This document shows, piece after piece, positions 38,401-45,611 of a stretch of 64,000 bases of DNA (its first letter is position 1; each line of letters begins with the position of its first letter). Source of the stretch: Ardenticatenaceae bacterium (GTDB lineage Bacteria; Chloroflexota; Anaerolineae; Promineifilales; Promineifilaceae). The notes beneath the pieces are model-generated. The model saw only the letters and a list, made by a program, of their open reading frames with translations. It was not told the origin of the DNA and ran no database searches. The stretch is from assembly GCA_020634315.1 (NCBI GenBank), contig JACKBV010000003.1, positions 62,001 through 126,000 of the forward strand, in the 5' to 3' direction. Position numbers and translations under genes: made by a program.

Positions 38401-41400
38401 GGTAATGTCTCCGCCATCGCCTCGGCCACGATTCTGGTTGACGCGCAAGGCCCCAGCCTGACGATTGACAACAGTCCGGCGACGGTGCATGTGACAGACA
38501 GCTTGCCCTTGGTCGGCACGGTCAGCGATGCGGGCAGCGGCGTCTCCGCGAACGGAGTCACCGTTTGGATGAGTGACTGGAACAACGACGCCGTCGGTGG
38601 CAATTTGGCCGCCACGATTGACGAATCGGGCAATTGGTCGGCGTTCCAAACTTTCGAGACGGAGCCTTACGGCCGTTACACCATTACGACCGTCGCCCAA
38701 GACGAAATCGGCAACCAGACCACGACGACGGCGACCGTCTCGCTGGACAATTTGCCGCCCTATGCGTCAGTGACCGACGATGGCAATTATGTGGCGCCCG
38801 GCGTCGTCAAGACGATTAGCGGTGTTGCCAGCGAGGTGCCTTATCCAGTAGACGGCCGTACCCTGCATCTACACTTTGAGAGCGGTGACGGACTGTGGGT
38901 GGACGGCTCCAAAACGCAGTTCACCACGCTGTGCAGCGGCGCGACCTGCCCCGCCAGCGGCACGCCCGGCAAGTTGGGCGAGGCGATCACCTTCGATGGC
39001 GTGGATGATGTCCTGACGCTGGGCGGCAACGAAGCGATCACTACATCGGTGAGCGCGGGCCAGCTTGGCCTGCTGGACGGCAGTTTCACGATTATGGGTT
39101 GGATCAACAGCTCTGACTGGAGCGGCGACCACGCGGTTTTGGGCAGCACGCCGATCACCACGACGGCGGGCTTCTATGCCGGTATCCGCAACGGCCGTCC
39201 CATTCTGGGCTACAGCGGCGACGACACGGTGATGACGGACACGATTGCCACCGATGAATGGGTGCATGTGGTCTGGCGGTATGATGCCGTGACGGGCGAA
39301 CGGGCTTTCTTTGTCAATGGGGTGGAAACGGCCGTTAGCACAGGCCACAGCCCCTATGACATCCGGGACGACATTGACATCGAAGTGGGTCGGGCGCGGG
39401 GCGGCAACGCCTTTGGCGGCTCACTGGATGAACTGGTTGTTTTTGCCTACGCCTTAGACGCCGAAACCATTTACGACATTGCCAATCCGGTGAGCGCAAC
39501 GATAACGAACTTGCAATTGCGCGTGCGCTCTTATGACCAACGCGACATCGGGCAGTTTGCCGGAACGTGGACGGCCGTTCCGCTGGATAGCTCGAATGCA
39601 CTGTACACGACATGGCAATATGCCCTGCCTACTCTGGCCGAAGGCGGCTACAAAATTGACCTGCGCGTCGCAGACAGCAGTGGCAACACGGCCTTCATGG
39701 AAGGGGTATGGGATTTGGCAGTGGTGTCGCCCGATCTGGCGGTGAGCAAGCAGACTGGTGCTACGTTGGCCGGGTTGAATGACAGCATTGCCTACACGAT
39801 TGCCTACACCAACACCGGACTGTCAGCTTCACCCAACACCGTGCTCACCGAGATTGTGCCGACGGATGCCAGCTTCGACCCGGCGTTGAGCCATCCCAAT
39901 TGGAACTGCTTGCCCGATGGATCGGCGGGCAGCGCCTGTACGCTGGCCTTGGGAACGGTTGAGGTGAACAGCAGCGGGACCGTCTCGTTTACGGTGACTG
40001 TCAGCGATACATGGTCGGCGGGGACAACGGCCGTTGCCAATACCGTATCCATTGCTTCGACCGCTGGCGATGCGAATACGGCCGATAACAGCGGTAGTAC
40101 GCAAACGCCCATCGACGGGGTGGTCGATCTGGGTCTCACGATCAGCCATGACGGCACTCCCTACCTATTCAACCCCGACGGTTTCGAGACAAAGGTCTAT
40201 ACCTACACCTACACAAATAGTGGCACGCAGGCGGCCAGTGTGGGCATTACGGCCACCTTTAGTATCTTTTCCGAACCGCGTTTCTTTAGCCCCAATTGGG
40301 CTTGCACCATTGTCGGTTACAACCCTAACGACTGGGAATGTGTCTACCCGAACCCGTCACTGGGGACGATCAATGTCGGGGCGGGCGAGAGCGGTTCAGT
40401 TTCCCTGGCCGTGGAGGTTCCCTTCCTCTGGGACATCGTGCCCAGTGTCACTGTCACGGGTACTGTTTATGACCGTACCGGTGGCCTGGAAGTCAATACC
40501 ACGAATAACACGGATTCGGCAACGGTACCGCTTATCTTTGCCTATGAGGTGATCAATTCACCAACGCCGGTTATCGTTCAGGAAGGGAGTGCTGTGACGC
40601 AAACGGCCGTTCTCACCGGCCCGACAACCCTATTTGAGTCTTACCTCTACGATCTAACATCTGGTCAGTTTTATGATTACGAAGACTACAACGGTCTTGA
40701 ATACATAGACTATGATCTCACATGGGGTTGGATATACACCAGCACGGACGGCCCGGATGAAAGCCAGGCCGTAAAATACTATGCTTCATTAAGTGAATCG
40801 GCCGAAATCCCTGTGGAATTCCAGCTTATCGTGCAAAATGTGGCACCGACTTTACCCATCACGGGCAATAATTCGGTTGCCGCTGGGGTGCAGTATGATT
40901 TGACGCTGGGATCGATCTTTGACCCCGGTGATGACACAGTGACCGCTTGTTTGCTCGATTGGGGCGATGGCACAAGTGATGCGTGCCCCAGCAATCCGAC
41001 GGGTCATGTTGCTTCACACACCTATGGCAGCATACTAGGATTCCCAACTGTCACCGTTTACCTGACAGATGAAGATGGAACACACGTGGCAGCGACGAAA
41101 ACAGTTGCCGTACTCGGCGTTCCAGCCAATGTGGAAAGTGATCTCAGCAGCGTGAGCGCCTATGAAAGCATCACCGTGACCAACTCTGGCACTTACAGCC
41201 CGCCGGATGCGTCCTACAGCTGGGTGACTTCCGAAGGAACGGTGATCGACGAGGGCAATGGCGTCTGGTCGTGGAGTTTGCCACCCGGCAGTGCCGAAGG
41301 TAGTCGCACCGTCACCGTCAGCGCCGATGACCGACAGATTAGCTTCATGATAAACGTGCAGGGCGATGGCGCGGCGACCGATCTGGAAAACGGTGCGCCA

Positions 41401-44154
41401 AACGGCGGCGATGGTAACAACGATGGGACGCCGGACAGCCAACAGATGCACGTCGCTTCCTTGCCCAGCCCAATCACGGGGCAATATGTGACCCTTGTTG
41501 CCACGCCGGGCATGACGCTGACCAACGTCGCCTTTACGGCAACACCGTCTGCCGGGGCGGACAGTCTGCCCACAATCGCCGAATTCCCGATGGGCTTCCC
41601 CACCTTTGACCTGAGCGGTATGGGGGTTGGCGGCAGCGCCGATGTGACGATGATCTTCACCACGACGGCCGACATCAATTCATATTACAAGTATGATGCC
41701 GTCAATGGCTGGTACAAGTTTGACTATGACATTGCCACGGACACGGGCGCGGAACTGGTTGGCAGCACCATCTCGCTTTATCTGGTGGATGGGGCGCGTG
41801 GCGACAGTGATTTGAGTGCCAATGGCCTGATCTCTGACCCCGGTGGCCCTGCTTTCAAACTGCCAACCTATGATTTGAGTGTGGACATACAGGGCGGCGG
41901 CTCGGTCTCTGTGCCATCGGGCAGTTATCTTGCTGGCACTGTTCTCTCGATACAGGCGACAGAAACGCCGGCTTGGGGCTTTGCTGGTTGGCAAGGTGCG
42001 TTGAGCAGTTCGCTGATTAGCGAAACGCTGACGATGGATCAGGATCGGCATGTGATTGCGGTGTTTGTGGAGAATGAATACACGCTTGACCTGCGGGTGG
42101 TGGGCAACGGGAGCGTGGCGAGCACGCCACTGCAAACCAGTTACACCTACAGCGATGTGGTTTCGCTATCGGCAACGGCCGTTCCCGGTTGGCGTTTCAG
42201 CGGTTGGAGCGGCGACATCGTTAGCAATAACATCGCCGAGAGCGTTGTCATCACGGGCAATCTGGTGATTACCGGCACCTTTACACAGGAAATGTACACG
42301 ATCACGACCAGCACGGATGGCAACGGGAGCATTCACTTGATTCCCGAACAGGCCAGTTACGTTTATGGGGATGATGTGCTGGTGGAAGCGGTGCCCAATC
42401 CTGGTTATGAATTAGCCAATTGGAGCGGCGACCTGAGCGGCGATGGCGCTTCGCGCACGCTGGTCATTGACGGCGACCAATCGATTACGGCCTTCTTCGC
42501 GCCGGCCAGCTATACGGTGACGACGACGACGGAAGGGAGCGGCTCGATTGTGATCGACCCCGTACAGGCAGCGTATAGTTATGGCGATGTGCTTAGTGTA
42601 ACGGCCGTTGCCGCGCAAGATTGGCAGTTCGCGCATTGGGAACTTGACCTGAGCGGCATCACGGCGACCCAATCGCTGACGATCACGGGCAATACCAACT
42701 TGCAGGCCATCTTCGAGCCGGTGGCTTACAGCTTGAGCACCGGCTGGATTGGCGATGGGGCGATTCAGGCCGAGCCGGATCAGACAGAATTTGGCGCGGG
42801 TGAGGTTGTCACGGTAACGGCCGTTACCGGTTTGAACCATACCTTCACGGGCTGGCGCGATGCGACAAGCGACGAGTTCTTCAGCACCAATCTGACGGCA
42901 ACGATCACGATGACTGAGGATCGGAGCATCCTGGCGGTCTTTACCCCGCTGACGTATACACTTGATGTAGACCTGACAGGTAGTGGCATTGGGAGTGTAT
43001 CCATTGACCCGTTGGACGTTACCTGTACGGCCGATTGTAGTGATGTGGTGTCGTATGGCATGGTGGTGACGTTAACGGCCGTTGCCGATACTGGTTCAAC
43101 TTTCGCCGGTTGGGGCGGCGACTGTTCTGGCATGGATGATTGCGTACTCACAATAGAAGGGGCGGTGAGTGTAACGGCTCAGTTTAACCTTGATCAAGGT
43201 GATATGTATGTGCTAACGGTCGGGAAAACGGGCAACGGTTTGGGAACAGTGACCAGTGACCCGCTGGGAATTGATTGTGGTGCAGATTGTAGTGAAGCGT
43301 TTGCTGCGGGGACGGTGGTGACGTTAACGGCCGTTGCCGATACCGGCTCAACATTCACCGGCTGGTCTGGTGCCTGCACCAACAGCACCGGCGATTGTGT
43401 CCTCACCATGACCGAAGCCCAAGCGGTAACGGCCACCTTCGATTTGCAAACCTTCATCCTGACGTTAAACACAGATGGCACGGGCAGTGGCTCGATTACG
43501 GCCAATCCCGACCTGCCTAGCTATGAATATGGGACGGTGGTGACGTTAACGGCCGTTGCCGATACCGGCTCAACATTCACCGGCTGGTCTGGTGCCTGCA
43601 CCAACAGCACCGGCGATTGTGTTCTCACCATGACCGAAGCCCAAGCGGTAACGGCTACCTTCGATTTGCAAACCTTCATCCTGACGTTAAACACAGATGG
43701 CACGGGCAGTGGTTCGATTACGGCCAATCCCGACCTGCCTACCTATGAGTATGGGACGGTGGTGACGTTAACGGCCGTTGCCGATACCGGCTCAACATTC
43801 ACCGGCTGGTCTGGTGCCTGCACCAACAGCACCGGCGATTGTGTCCTCACCATGACCGAAGCCCAAGCGGTAACGGCAACCTTCGATTTGCAAACCTTCA
43901 TCCTGACGTTGAACACAGATGGCACGGGCAGTGGCTCGATTACGGCCAATCCCGACCTGCCTACCTATGAATATGGGACGGTGGTGACGTTAACGGCCGT
44001 TGCCGATACCGGCTCAACATTCACCGGCTGGTCTGGTGCCTGCACCAACAGCACCGGCGATTGCGTCCTGATCATAACGGAGGCTGCCTCGGTAACGGCA
44101 ACCTTCACAAAGGAGGGGTACACCATTTACCTGCCTGTCATCAACAGGCCTTAA
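29413..44154 (+). CDS. Giant modular secreted/surface protein, locus C (4,913 aa)
   Basis: ATG 29413 follows AAAGGAG (29396-29402) by 10 bp; an in-frame TTG at 29407 is less likely. Order in approximate residues: signal peptide 1-33; unknown N-terminal domain to 290; membrane segment 312-333 and a second hydrophobic stretch near 345; DxDxDG calcium-type repeats 416-526; helical/globular part; hydrophobic helical region 1314-1406; further DxDxDG repeats 1643-1719; four LamG-like domains about 1909-2880 and a fifth about 3149-3365; Ig-like and DUF11-like domains; PKD domain about 3813-3903 (WGDG); InlB-B-type repeats 4154 to the end; C-terminal tail IYLPVINRP. The N-terminal 1,600 residues are shared with the locus A giant, while the C-terminal halves differ. 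Likely a calcium-stabilised adhesin or matrix protein. Confidence 0.9.
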   Translation: MFRKQHRKHMIIIVSLIFGLVAIALPSILPTVAADTVQSTARQQVALAVNQAGESGQYRYQTTIVQTHYPTLLLENVGRSARVETIELNGTVDVPADSMLLQMKAPNSPELQIRIEDGRGYGRLTAEDEWTEVQLATDLFAPGGDPMGFLASAENIRLVEGALADDTFPAELLPVSLTSNITRYQFDVNGQQYATALRDQLTEQLVRNGELPAGVTLEIAQHYADMTGRGEIWIHQGENGRFLPIRQIVQLDFPAQTGAAEWVSAEITTAFSDWSAPQADLLAADWRGNPLGALSTLAGSVLANSADVLRQVSLIVGATLLVVGGVALLLVYGRRREFQVAFNLIVITTMVTAPLLQAQQASAQSEQIADFNARQLALQEEITQASQESEASPDTTFSSLAQQAEMVALTSTCVITATSDCDGDGLTDNVERYELGTNIEKADTDGDGISDGREVTPYEWFGTWYLDPLQIDSNGDGLDDGAECFNRSDMIGSVITDTLDMPCIDRDMDQIPDVHDYDNDGDGVPDTIDLNPNAYQVVTDNEFFQLDLVDAQTETDIVVDLQIRPRNEQHLWWTNSILDWPDADNLGQHQRMTPNTLGNGDGDIQLLPMLEITIPYSSTNPAGGLPVNGTPTITATTPITTWLDTATTDQYAMNVRLGPNGERLVTLPLIPITDPTGGGPVGWQARIPYRLQASATGWGNAHEMRVTWFVNGQQDSCIPPANAAADYCSDSANWTSTTTLLQTYPETFRITGLTVSEHQGATALLAGQTPGSGNANYENELWHLADVMQKTWLEGQTVSGVRFPLRDVDTTLSAWGISNVPTSESDNLMDEVALFNAVDLTAVTNFINTNLYPSAPADGTTTTVLIAGEESYRTVYLGTLEQVDIGGVPTIITRTLFADSVMTVDFTGKEMTTNGMLRWQPYAYSNAGWQPTDLGAHVDQLGVQLNQVFTDSVLESYQLITAGATDTAEERAGAIMLAQNYYLAMAAGVNAPLQNPEPEEIGAAYPLPTETAAAIVYALANKVQNAFALLNLNGQTFPTVESGMETQGTAAWDALASSVATVVKGYGQLAAGSNSSALSQALTELSYLPRISIEQGTYEYLTDASLIFANEQTRAQLGGNGSGTIASVIATTYPLATGAVAAYGHIWYAKLSRAAQMRSIIMITPAGRDTLTRIPALENLMISLRDDMIEIQNEIDNLRKPAAPSNNIKESPEIRVNALKKRQAGRLAINYYLHDWYIARSMAAEAFGFHPSNGVLPVALYDKYTQYQEGLDTLEEYMDRTINALDAEHAKLRTNFGVTIDEVLPDAAIKAKRVAVKWAVAGVLISAATAGLTIGVTLANGRLQTDSPQFSRFLAEQIAGVIVEVFIAVLDVLVVVGSLAVLGVVLAVIAVLDAVIGAVCAATHFADTDPTAASWICGGISGALAKALSYVINDTTPLVDLARDDRLAIAFDTPLLGSETGVAGLVAGNSITLTGSVTTTLYMDDPNWLGHISGWQWTDDNLDDANFAYQLQGNQQNIPLDLNGTSWTPVPGRLPPLNNVKDARFYHQFPIQGYNHTFAQPGINQGLPVYLAEGFAIQQQNCWLVPFICWLSEYDDTIHQPLENTFVFDVWPASIDDFYTLALEPDSNDNNGYRLAWDTTFPTLADADGDGLRSQAMNGPDPDDSNPDTDSDGLPDSYELATAGFDPTQSDTDCDGLTDYWEAFYGTNPARPDTDGDGLTDNEEHFHLNQIYPYDASELENLDPPLCSAQKTNYTGGWLVVYDYDSNGDPLLVQVSADPLDPDSDDDTLSDKQERIYAYNPNVASTLNVLSLGTTIASTNSQLPYVSPGSVISYTAVLTNELTLPYARGLVEAELPLDNVLRYQSTAAIPPQGTVIVNGTVGLTEAGLTTTAPINMGIRAGAIIEDPTGRVLWLHMNELAGSTTFADASFLQNDGVCSGANCPAANSQQLTFDGNDAIDIPNSADLIGTTYSIAMAVNPFSYNSQRVLFSKADDVAAGGTVSLVLQADNTVSFINNDYCGTPSNNILTSSNSLPMNQWSHIVATLDGVTKRLYINGIEVAAVNYDRAGECANSRQVSLGAFTHTGTPTSAFVGEMDEVEIYPEALGANTIADRYATPVLQVDLRNATTWGSDDVSCSGAACPTVGNGGATFNQVDHLVATAPDLTGDSFAFATWIRPQTRNFPMSDASATAFGKWTDADYQGVFGYQPTTDSDEIFPSLFVGDNGRLRMIWGDGTTTCEVASANTGILTFDDTWQHLVVNYDGSNLTFYVNGEPIPGGTTGSCAAVSPPDVSSFYIGRPNDFGYLYFNEITFENFSDTHGTGQSAEMRLNLNSDAASGNLVWQNHLANDTTTLWTLNKTAVANDSNAWFRVWENNDGGCFITCPEDNSTDTNFDQDWGHADISLLHVTGINNTTYLGEQSSRVRTDYCGVGCTPTVWGLLDWSNYNDFFMGTLDDFRVYGNALTDAAIADMFRATSMALDLPFDEAPGSDVFGDQSGNAISVSCSGSTCPTSGVPGRFNQSLSFDGVDDFLTIGTSSTALGTSEGSFTAMMWIKPDTFWGTNDSGTLPLLEVGDNYYLGLQGYGRLSAFTGSFNAWTSNFTLYNATGRWHHLAYVFENGTYKFYVNGAYIDSGTLDGPQAANTLRIGRNNNYYFDGLLDDLIVVDRALTNAEIDAYLNRVPAVNLHLDEGLKTDNGIIVNQSINTFRDDSESRYMATCADANTCPDAGDKGQMRESVTFDGNDMLTLSDTSAMALTDFSVGMWVKPTATSATNQWLATKSTPSFTSANLRLFLEAQTLTVRFDREDVCGGGGWPFVEADNPLIANQWNHVLATHDATNGEMKLYVNGRLAGVTSGIGNSLCTDAYPIRLGQGYDGGMDEVIITPSVLDAETVAALYNYQAAWYDLFNPYALFVDADLPTVDLSLTPETIGTAETVLFIGADDATSLVTMVEYRIDGGSWQEATNGNQQAANSAAWLYTFQGAGGTHTIEARATDIAGNVSAIASATILVDAQGPSLTIDNSPATVHVTDSLPLVGTVSDAGSGVSANGVTVWMSDWNNDAVGGNLAATIDESGNWSAFQTFETEPYGRYTITTVAQDEIGNQTTTTATVSLDNLPPYASVTDDGNYVAPGVVKTISGVASEVPYPVDGRTLHLHFESGDGLWVDGSKTQFTTLCSGATCPASGTPGKLGEAITFDGVDDVLTLGGNEAITTSVSAGQLGLLDGSFTIMGWINSSDWSGDHAVLGSTPITTTAGFYAGIRNGRPILGYSGDDTVMTDTIATDEWVHVVWRYDAVTGERAFFVNGVETAVSTGHSPYDIRDDIDIEVGRARGGNAFGGSLDELVVFAYALDAETIYDIANPVSATITNLQLRVRSYDQRDIGQFAGTWTAVPLDSSNALYTTWQYALPTLAEGGYKIDLRVADSSGNTAFMEGVWDLAVVSPDLAVSKQTGATLAGLNDSIAYTIAYTNTGLSASPNTVLTEIVPTDASFDPALSHPNWNCLPDGSAGSACTLALGTVEVNSSGTVSFTVTVSDTWSAGTTAVANTVSIASTAGDANTADNSGSTQTPIDGVVDLGLTISHDGTPYLFNPDGFETKVYTYTYTNSGTQAASVGITATFSIFSEPRFFSPNWACTIVGYNPNDWECVYPNPSLGTINVGAGESGSVSLAVEVPFLWDIVPSVTVTGTVYDRTGGLEVNTTNNTDSATVPLIFAYEVINSPTPVIVQEGSAVTQTAVLTGPTTLFESYLYDLTSGQFYDYEDYNGLEYIDYDLTWGWIYTSTDGPDESQAVKYYASLSESAEIPVEFQLIVQNVAPTLPITGNNSVAAGVQYDLTLGSIFDPGDDTVTACLLDWGDGTSDACPSNPTGHVASHTYGSILGFPTVTVYLTDEDGTHVAATKTVAVLGVPANVESDLSSVSAYESITVTNSGTYSPPDASYSWVTSEGTVIDEGNGVWSWSLPPGSAEGSRTVTVSADDRQISFMINVQGDGAATDLENGAPNGGDGNNDGTPDSQQMHVASLPSPITGQYVTLVATPGMTLTNVAFTATPSAGADSLPTIAEFPMGFPTFDLSGMGVGGSADVTMIFTTTADINSYYKYDAVNGWYKFDYDIATDTGAELVGSTISLYLVDGARGDSDLSANGLISDPGGPAFKLPTYDLSVDIQGGGSVSVPSGSYLAGTVLSIQATETPAWGFAGWQGALSSSLISETLTMDQDRHVIAVFVENEYTLDLRVVGNGSVASTPLQTSYTYSDVVSLSATAVPGWRFSGWSGDIVSNNIAESVVITGNLVITGTFTQEMYTITTSTDGNGSIHLIPEQASYVYGDDVLVEAVPNPGYELANWSGDLSGDGASRTLVIDGDQSITAFFAPASYTVTTTTEGSGSIVIDPVQAAYSYGDVLSVTAVAAQDWQFAHWELDLSGITATQSLTITGNTNLQAIFEPVAYSLSTGWIGDGAIQAEPDQTEFGAGEVVTVTAVTGLNHTFTGWRDATSDEFFSTNLTATITMTEDRSILAVFTPLTYTLDVDLTGSGIGSVSIDPLDVTCTADCSDVVSYGMVVTLTAVADTGSTFAGWGGDCSGMDDCVLTIEGAVSVTAQFNLDQGDMYVLTVGKTGNGLGTVTSDPLGIDCGADCSEAFAAGTVVTLTAVADTGSTFTGWSGACTNSTGDCVLTMTEAQAVTATFDLQTFILTLNTDGTGSGSITANPDLPSYEYGTVVTLTAVADTGSTFTGWSGACTNSTGDCVLTMTEAQAVTATFDLQTFILTLNTDGTGSGSITANPDLPTYEYGTVVTLTAVADTGSTFTGWSGACTNSTGDCVLTMTEAQAVTATFDLQTFILTLNTDGTGSGSITANPDLPTYEYGTVVTLTAVADTGSTFTGWSGACTNSTGDCVLIITEAASVTATFTKEGYTIYLPVINRP
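43311..44110 (+). repeat. 222-bp near-identical tandem repeat inside the locus C giant gene
   Basis: Four copies of the segment starting GACGGTGGTG begin at 43311, 43533, 43755 and 43977, giving three full 222-bp periods (74 codons, frame kept). They differ at only a few positions. A diverged older copy precedes them (near 43059). Each unit encodes one InlB-B-type domain with F-x-GWSG and a C-x(7)-C pair. Near identity points to recent duplication or gene conversion, and copy number may vary between strains. Confidence 0.9.
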
Positions 44155-44155
44155 T

Positions 44156-44434
44156 TCAATCACAATGCTTTCGCTTTTTGCTCATGACGTGTCGCTGATT
44201 GGCAGCAACGATACGGCCGTTATCCGGTATGGGTTCTGCAAGCGTTGGCGCGTCAGGCCACAGGTGAAAGTAGGCTAGTGATAGCAACGCCCCTGCCCCG
44301 AACAATAGCAACGGGGCAGGGGTATAGTTAAAGAAAGATGGGTCGCAGCGACCGAACATCTCATTGCATCTATCCCCTGCCAGGCCATAAAGCGTCCGCC
44401 TAACAAACAACACGAAATCAGGCACGAAGGCCAT
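44156..44434 (-). CDS. Hypothetical small protein with one membrane segment
   Basis: About 92 aa, starting MAFVPDFVLFVRRTLYG. It has two cysteines (RCNEMFGRCD) and one hydrophobic segment (LLLFGAGALLSLAYF), then a basic tail. GAGG lies 10 bp before the ATG. The stop is 1 bp from the stop of the locus C giant, so the genes converge. I recognise no family. The reading frame and the divergent position to the LuxR-type gene make it plausible, but it could be spurious. Confidence 0.4.
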   Translation of the reverse strand: MAFVPDFVLFVRRTLYGLAGDRCNEMFGRCDPSFFNYTPAPLLLFGAGALLSLAYFHLWPDAPTLAEPIPDNGRIVAANQRHVMSKKRKHCD

Positions 44435-44520
44435 CAAAACCAGACCTCAAAATTAAAGAGCGTGTAGAATATGACGCAGATGTGTAAACAAGTGCGGAGA
44501 AATATGAAGAGGTATGGCCC

Positions 44521-45306
44521 ATGTGTTCTTCTAACAATTTACCTTGGATGGAGATTAATGATTTTTTGGTCGATGTGGGAAGTATGCGGGATCCCAAAGC
44601 GTTTTGTGTGCAGGTAGTCCAAAAAATATACCCGCTCATACCTTATGATCAAGCACGCGTTTACTTCATAAACGATATGGGGGAAATCTACGACGAGGTG
44701 TTAATGGGCGTAGATGAAATGTGGAGTGACATCTACCTCCAGTATTTCTCTAAAATCGACGGGGGACGCTATGCAATTCCAACCAGGAGCCATATGACGC
44801 CAACAAAAACAAAAAACGGCCGTTATGCATTTCCTGAGTTTGGTGGAAGCGTATACGATTGGACAAATTACGAATTTGAAAACGCCGAATTTGCCAACGA
44901 GTACATCCAGCCGCAAAAAATCAACCATAGCGCAGGCTTTGCCTTCCACAGTGCCGATAACTTCACAAAAAGCGTTTACATCCTAGATCGCACCAGTCAG
45001 AGCGGGTACGCCCAGCAAGAAATCAGCATAATGAGCATCATCCAACCCCACCTGGACAACCTGCATAAGAATCTGTTTGTTCTTGCTCAATCCAATTCCT
45101 GCGCGGCACGTTCCTGTGTCCAAAAATCTCTCACCAAGCGAGAATTGGAAATCGCAGAATTATTGTGCGACGGTTTCACCCCAACAAAAATAAGCCACAG
45201 CCTATTCATCAGTTTGTCAACCGTGTATCGACATATTGCCAATATCCACAAGAAACTGAATGTATCGAATCGCCAGGAACTGCTCCTTAAATTAATTGAT
45301 GCCTGA
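44521..45306 (+). CDS. LuxR-family HTH transcriptional regulator
   Basis: 261 aa. The C-terminus (about 198-258) is a LuxR/GerE helix-turn-helix: LTKRELEIAELLCDGF, then T-x-x-K-I-S and STVYRHIANIHKKL. The N-terminal about 190 residues form an unrecognised sensor-like domain with no phospho-acceptor receiver motif, so it is not a typical response regulator. AGAGG stands about 9 bp before the ATG. It lies alone between the giant protein gene and a convergent PanB-like gene. Its target is not apparent. Confidence 0.8.
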   Translation: MCSSNNLPWMEINDFLVDVGSMRDPKAFCVQVVQKIYPLIPYDQARVYFINDMGEIYDEVLMGVDEMWSDIYLQYFSKIDGGRYAIPTRSHMTPTKTKNGRYAFPEFGGSVYDWTNYEFENAEFANEYIQPQKINHSAGFAFHSADNFTKSVYILDRTSQSGYAQQEISIMSIIQPHLDNLHKNLFVLAQSNSCAARSCVQKSLTKRELEIAELLCDGFTPTKISHSLFISLSTVYRHIANIHKKLNVSNRQELLLKLIDA

Positions 45307-45611
45307 ATCAAAACCTTGCACGCTCCCAAACCGTCGTGCATCAAGAACCCCTTCTTCCATGCGCATCTGCCAGGCGCTCACATCTGCATCCTGAAATTTA
45401 CAAAATCAGGGCATGTTGTCCGGTTAAGCAAACAACATGCCCTCATCTTGGGATTGATTTAGGGTTCCTTCGTTAACGCCCCATCCTTAGATGGCATGTT
45501 TCGGCAATTGCCCTTCCCGAAACACCAAAGCTGCTTATGAGCGAACCCGCGCATCACTGAAATCAGCATTCACCGCATAATATCTTCGCTCTGCGTGAGG
45601 CGGTGCTAGCC
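45307..45611. other. Intergenic region between convergent genes, with a strong hairpin
   Basis: About 305 bp between the stops of the LuxR-type gene (+) and the PanB-like gene (-). The only clear structure is the 12-bp inverted repeat at 45408-45443 (listed separately). No further open frame with a ribosome site was seen. Confidence 0.5.
45408..45443 (-). terminator. Hairpin terminator downstream of the PanB-like gene
   Basis: A perfect 12-bp inverted repeat (AGGGCATGTTGT / ACAACATGCCCT) with a 12-nt loop. On the minus strand it is followed by GATTTTGTAAATTT, which is T-rich, so it fits a factor-independent terminator for the minus-strand gene ending at 45612. It could also stop plus-strand transcription. 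Confidence 0.55.

Noticed and set aside
43311..44110. Regular repeats as a CRISPR array
   Set aside because: The period is 222 bp, without spacers, in frame, and encodes protein domains.
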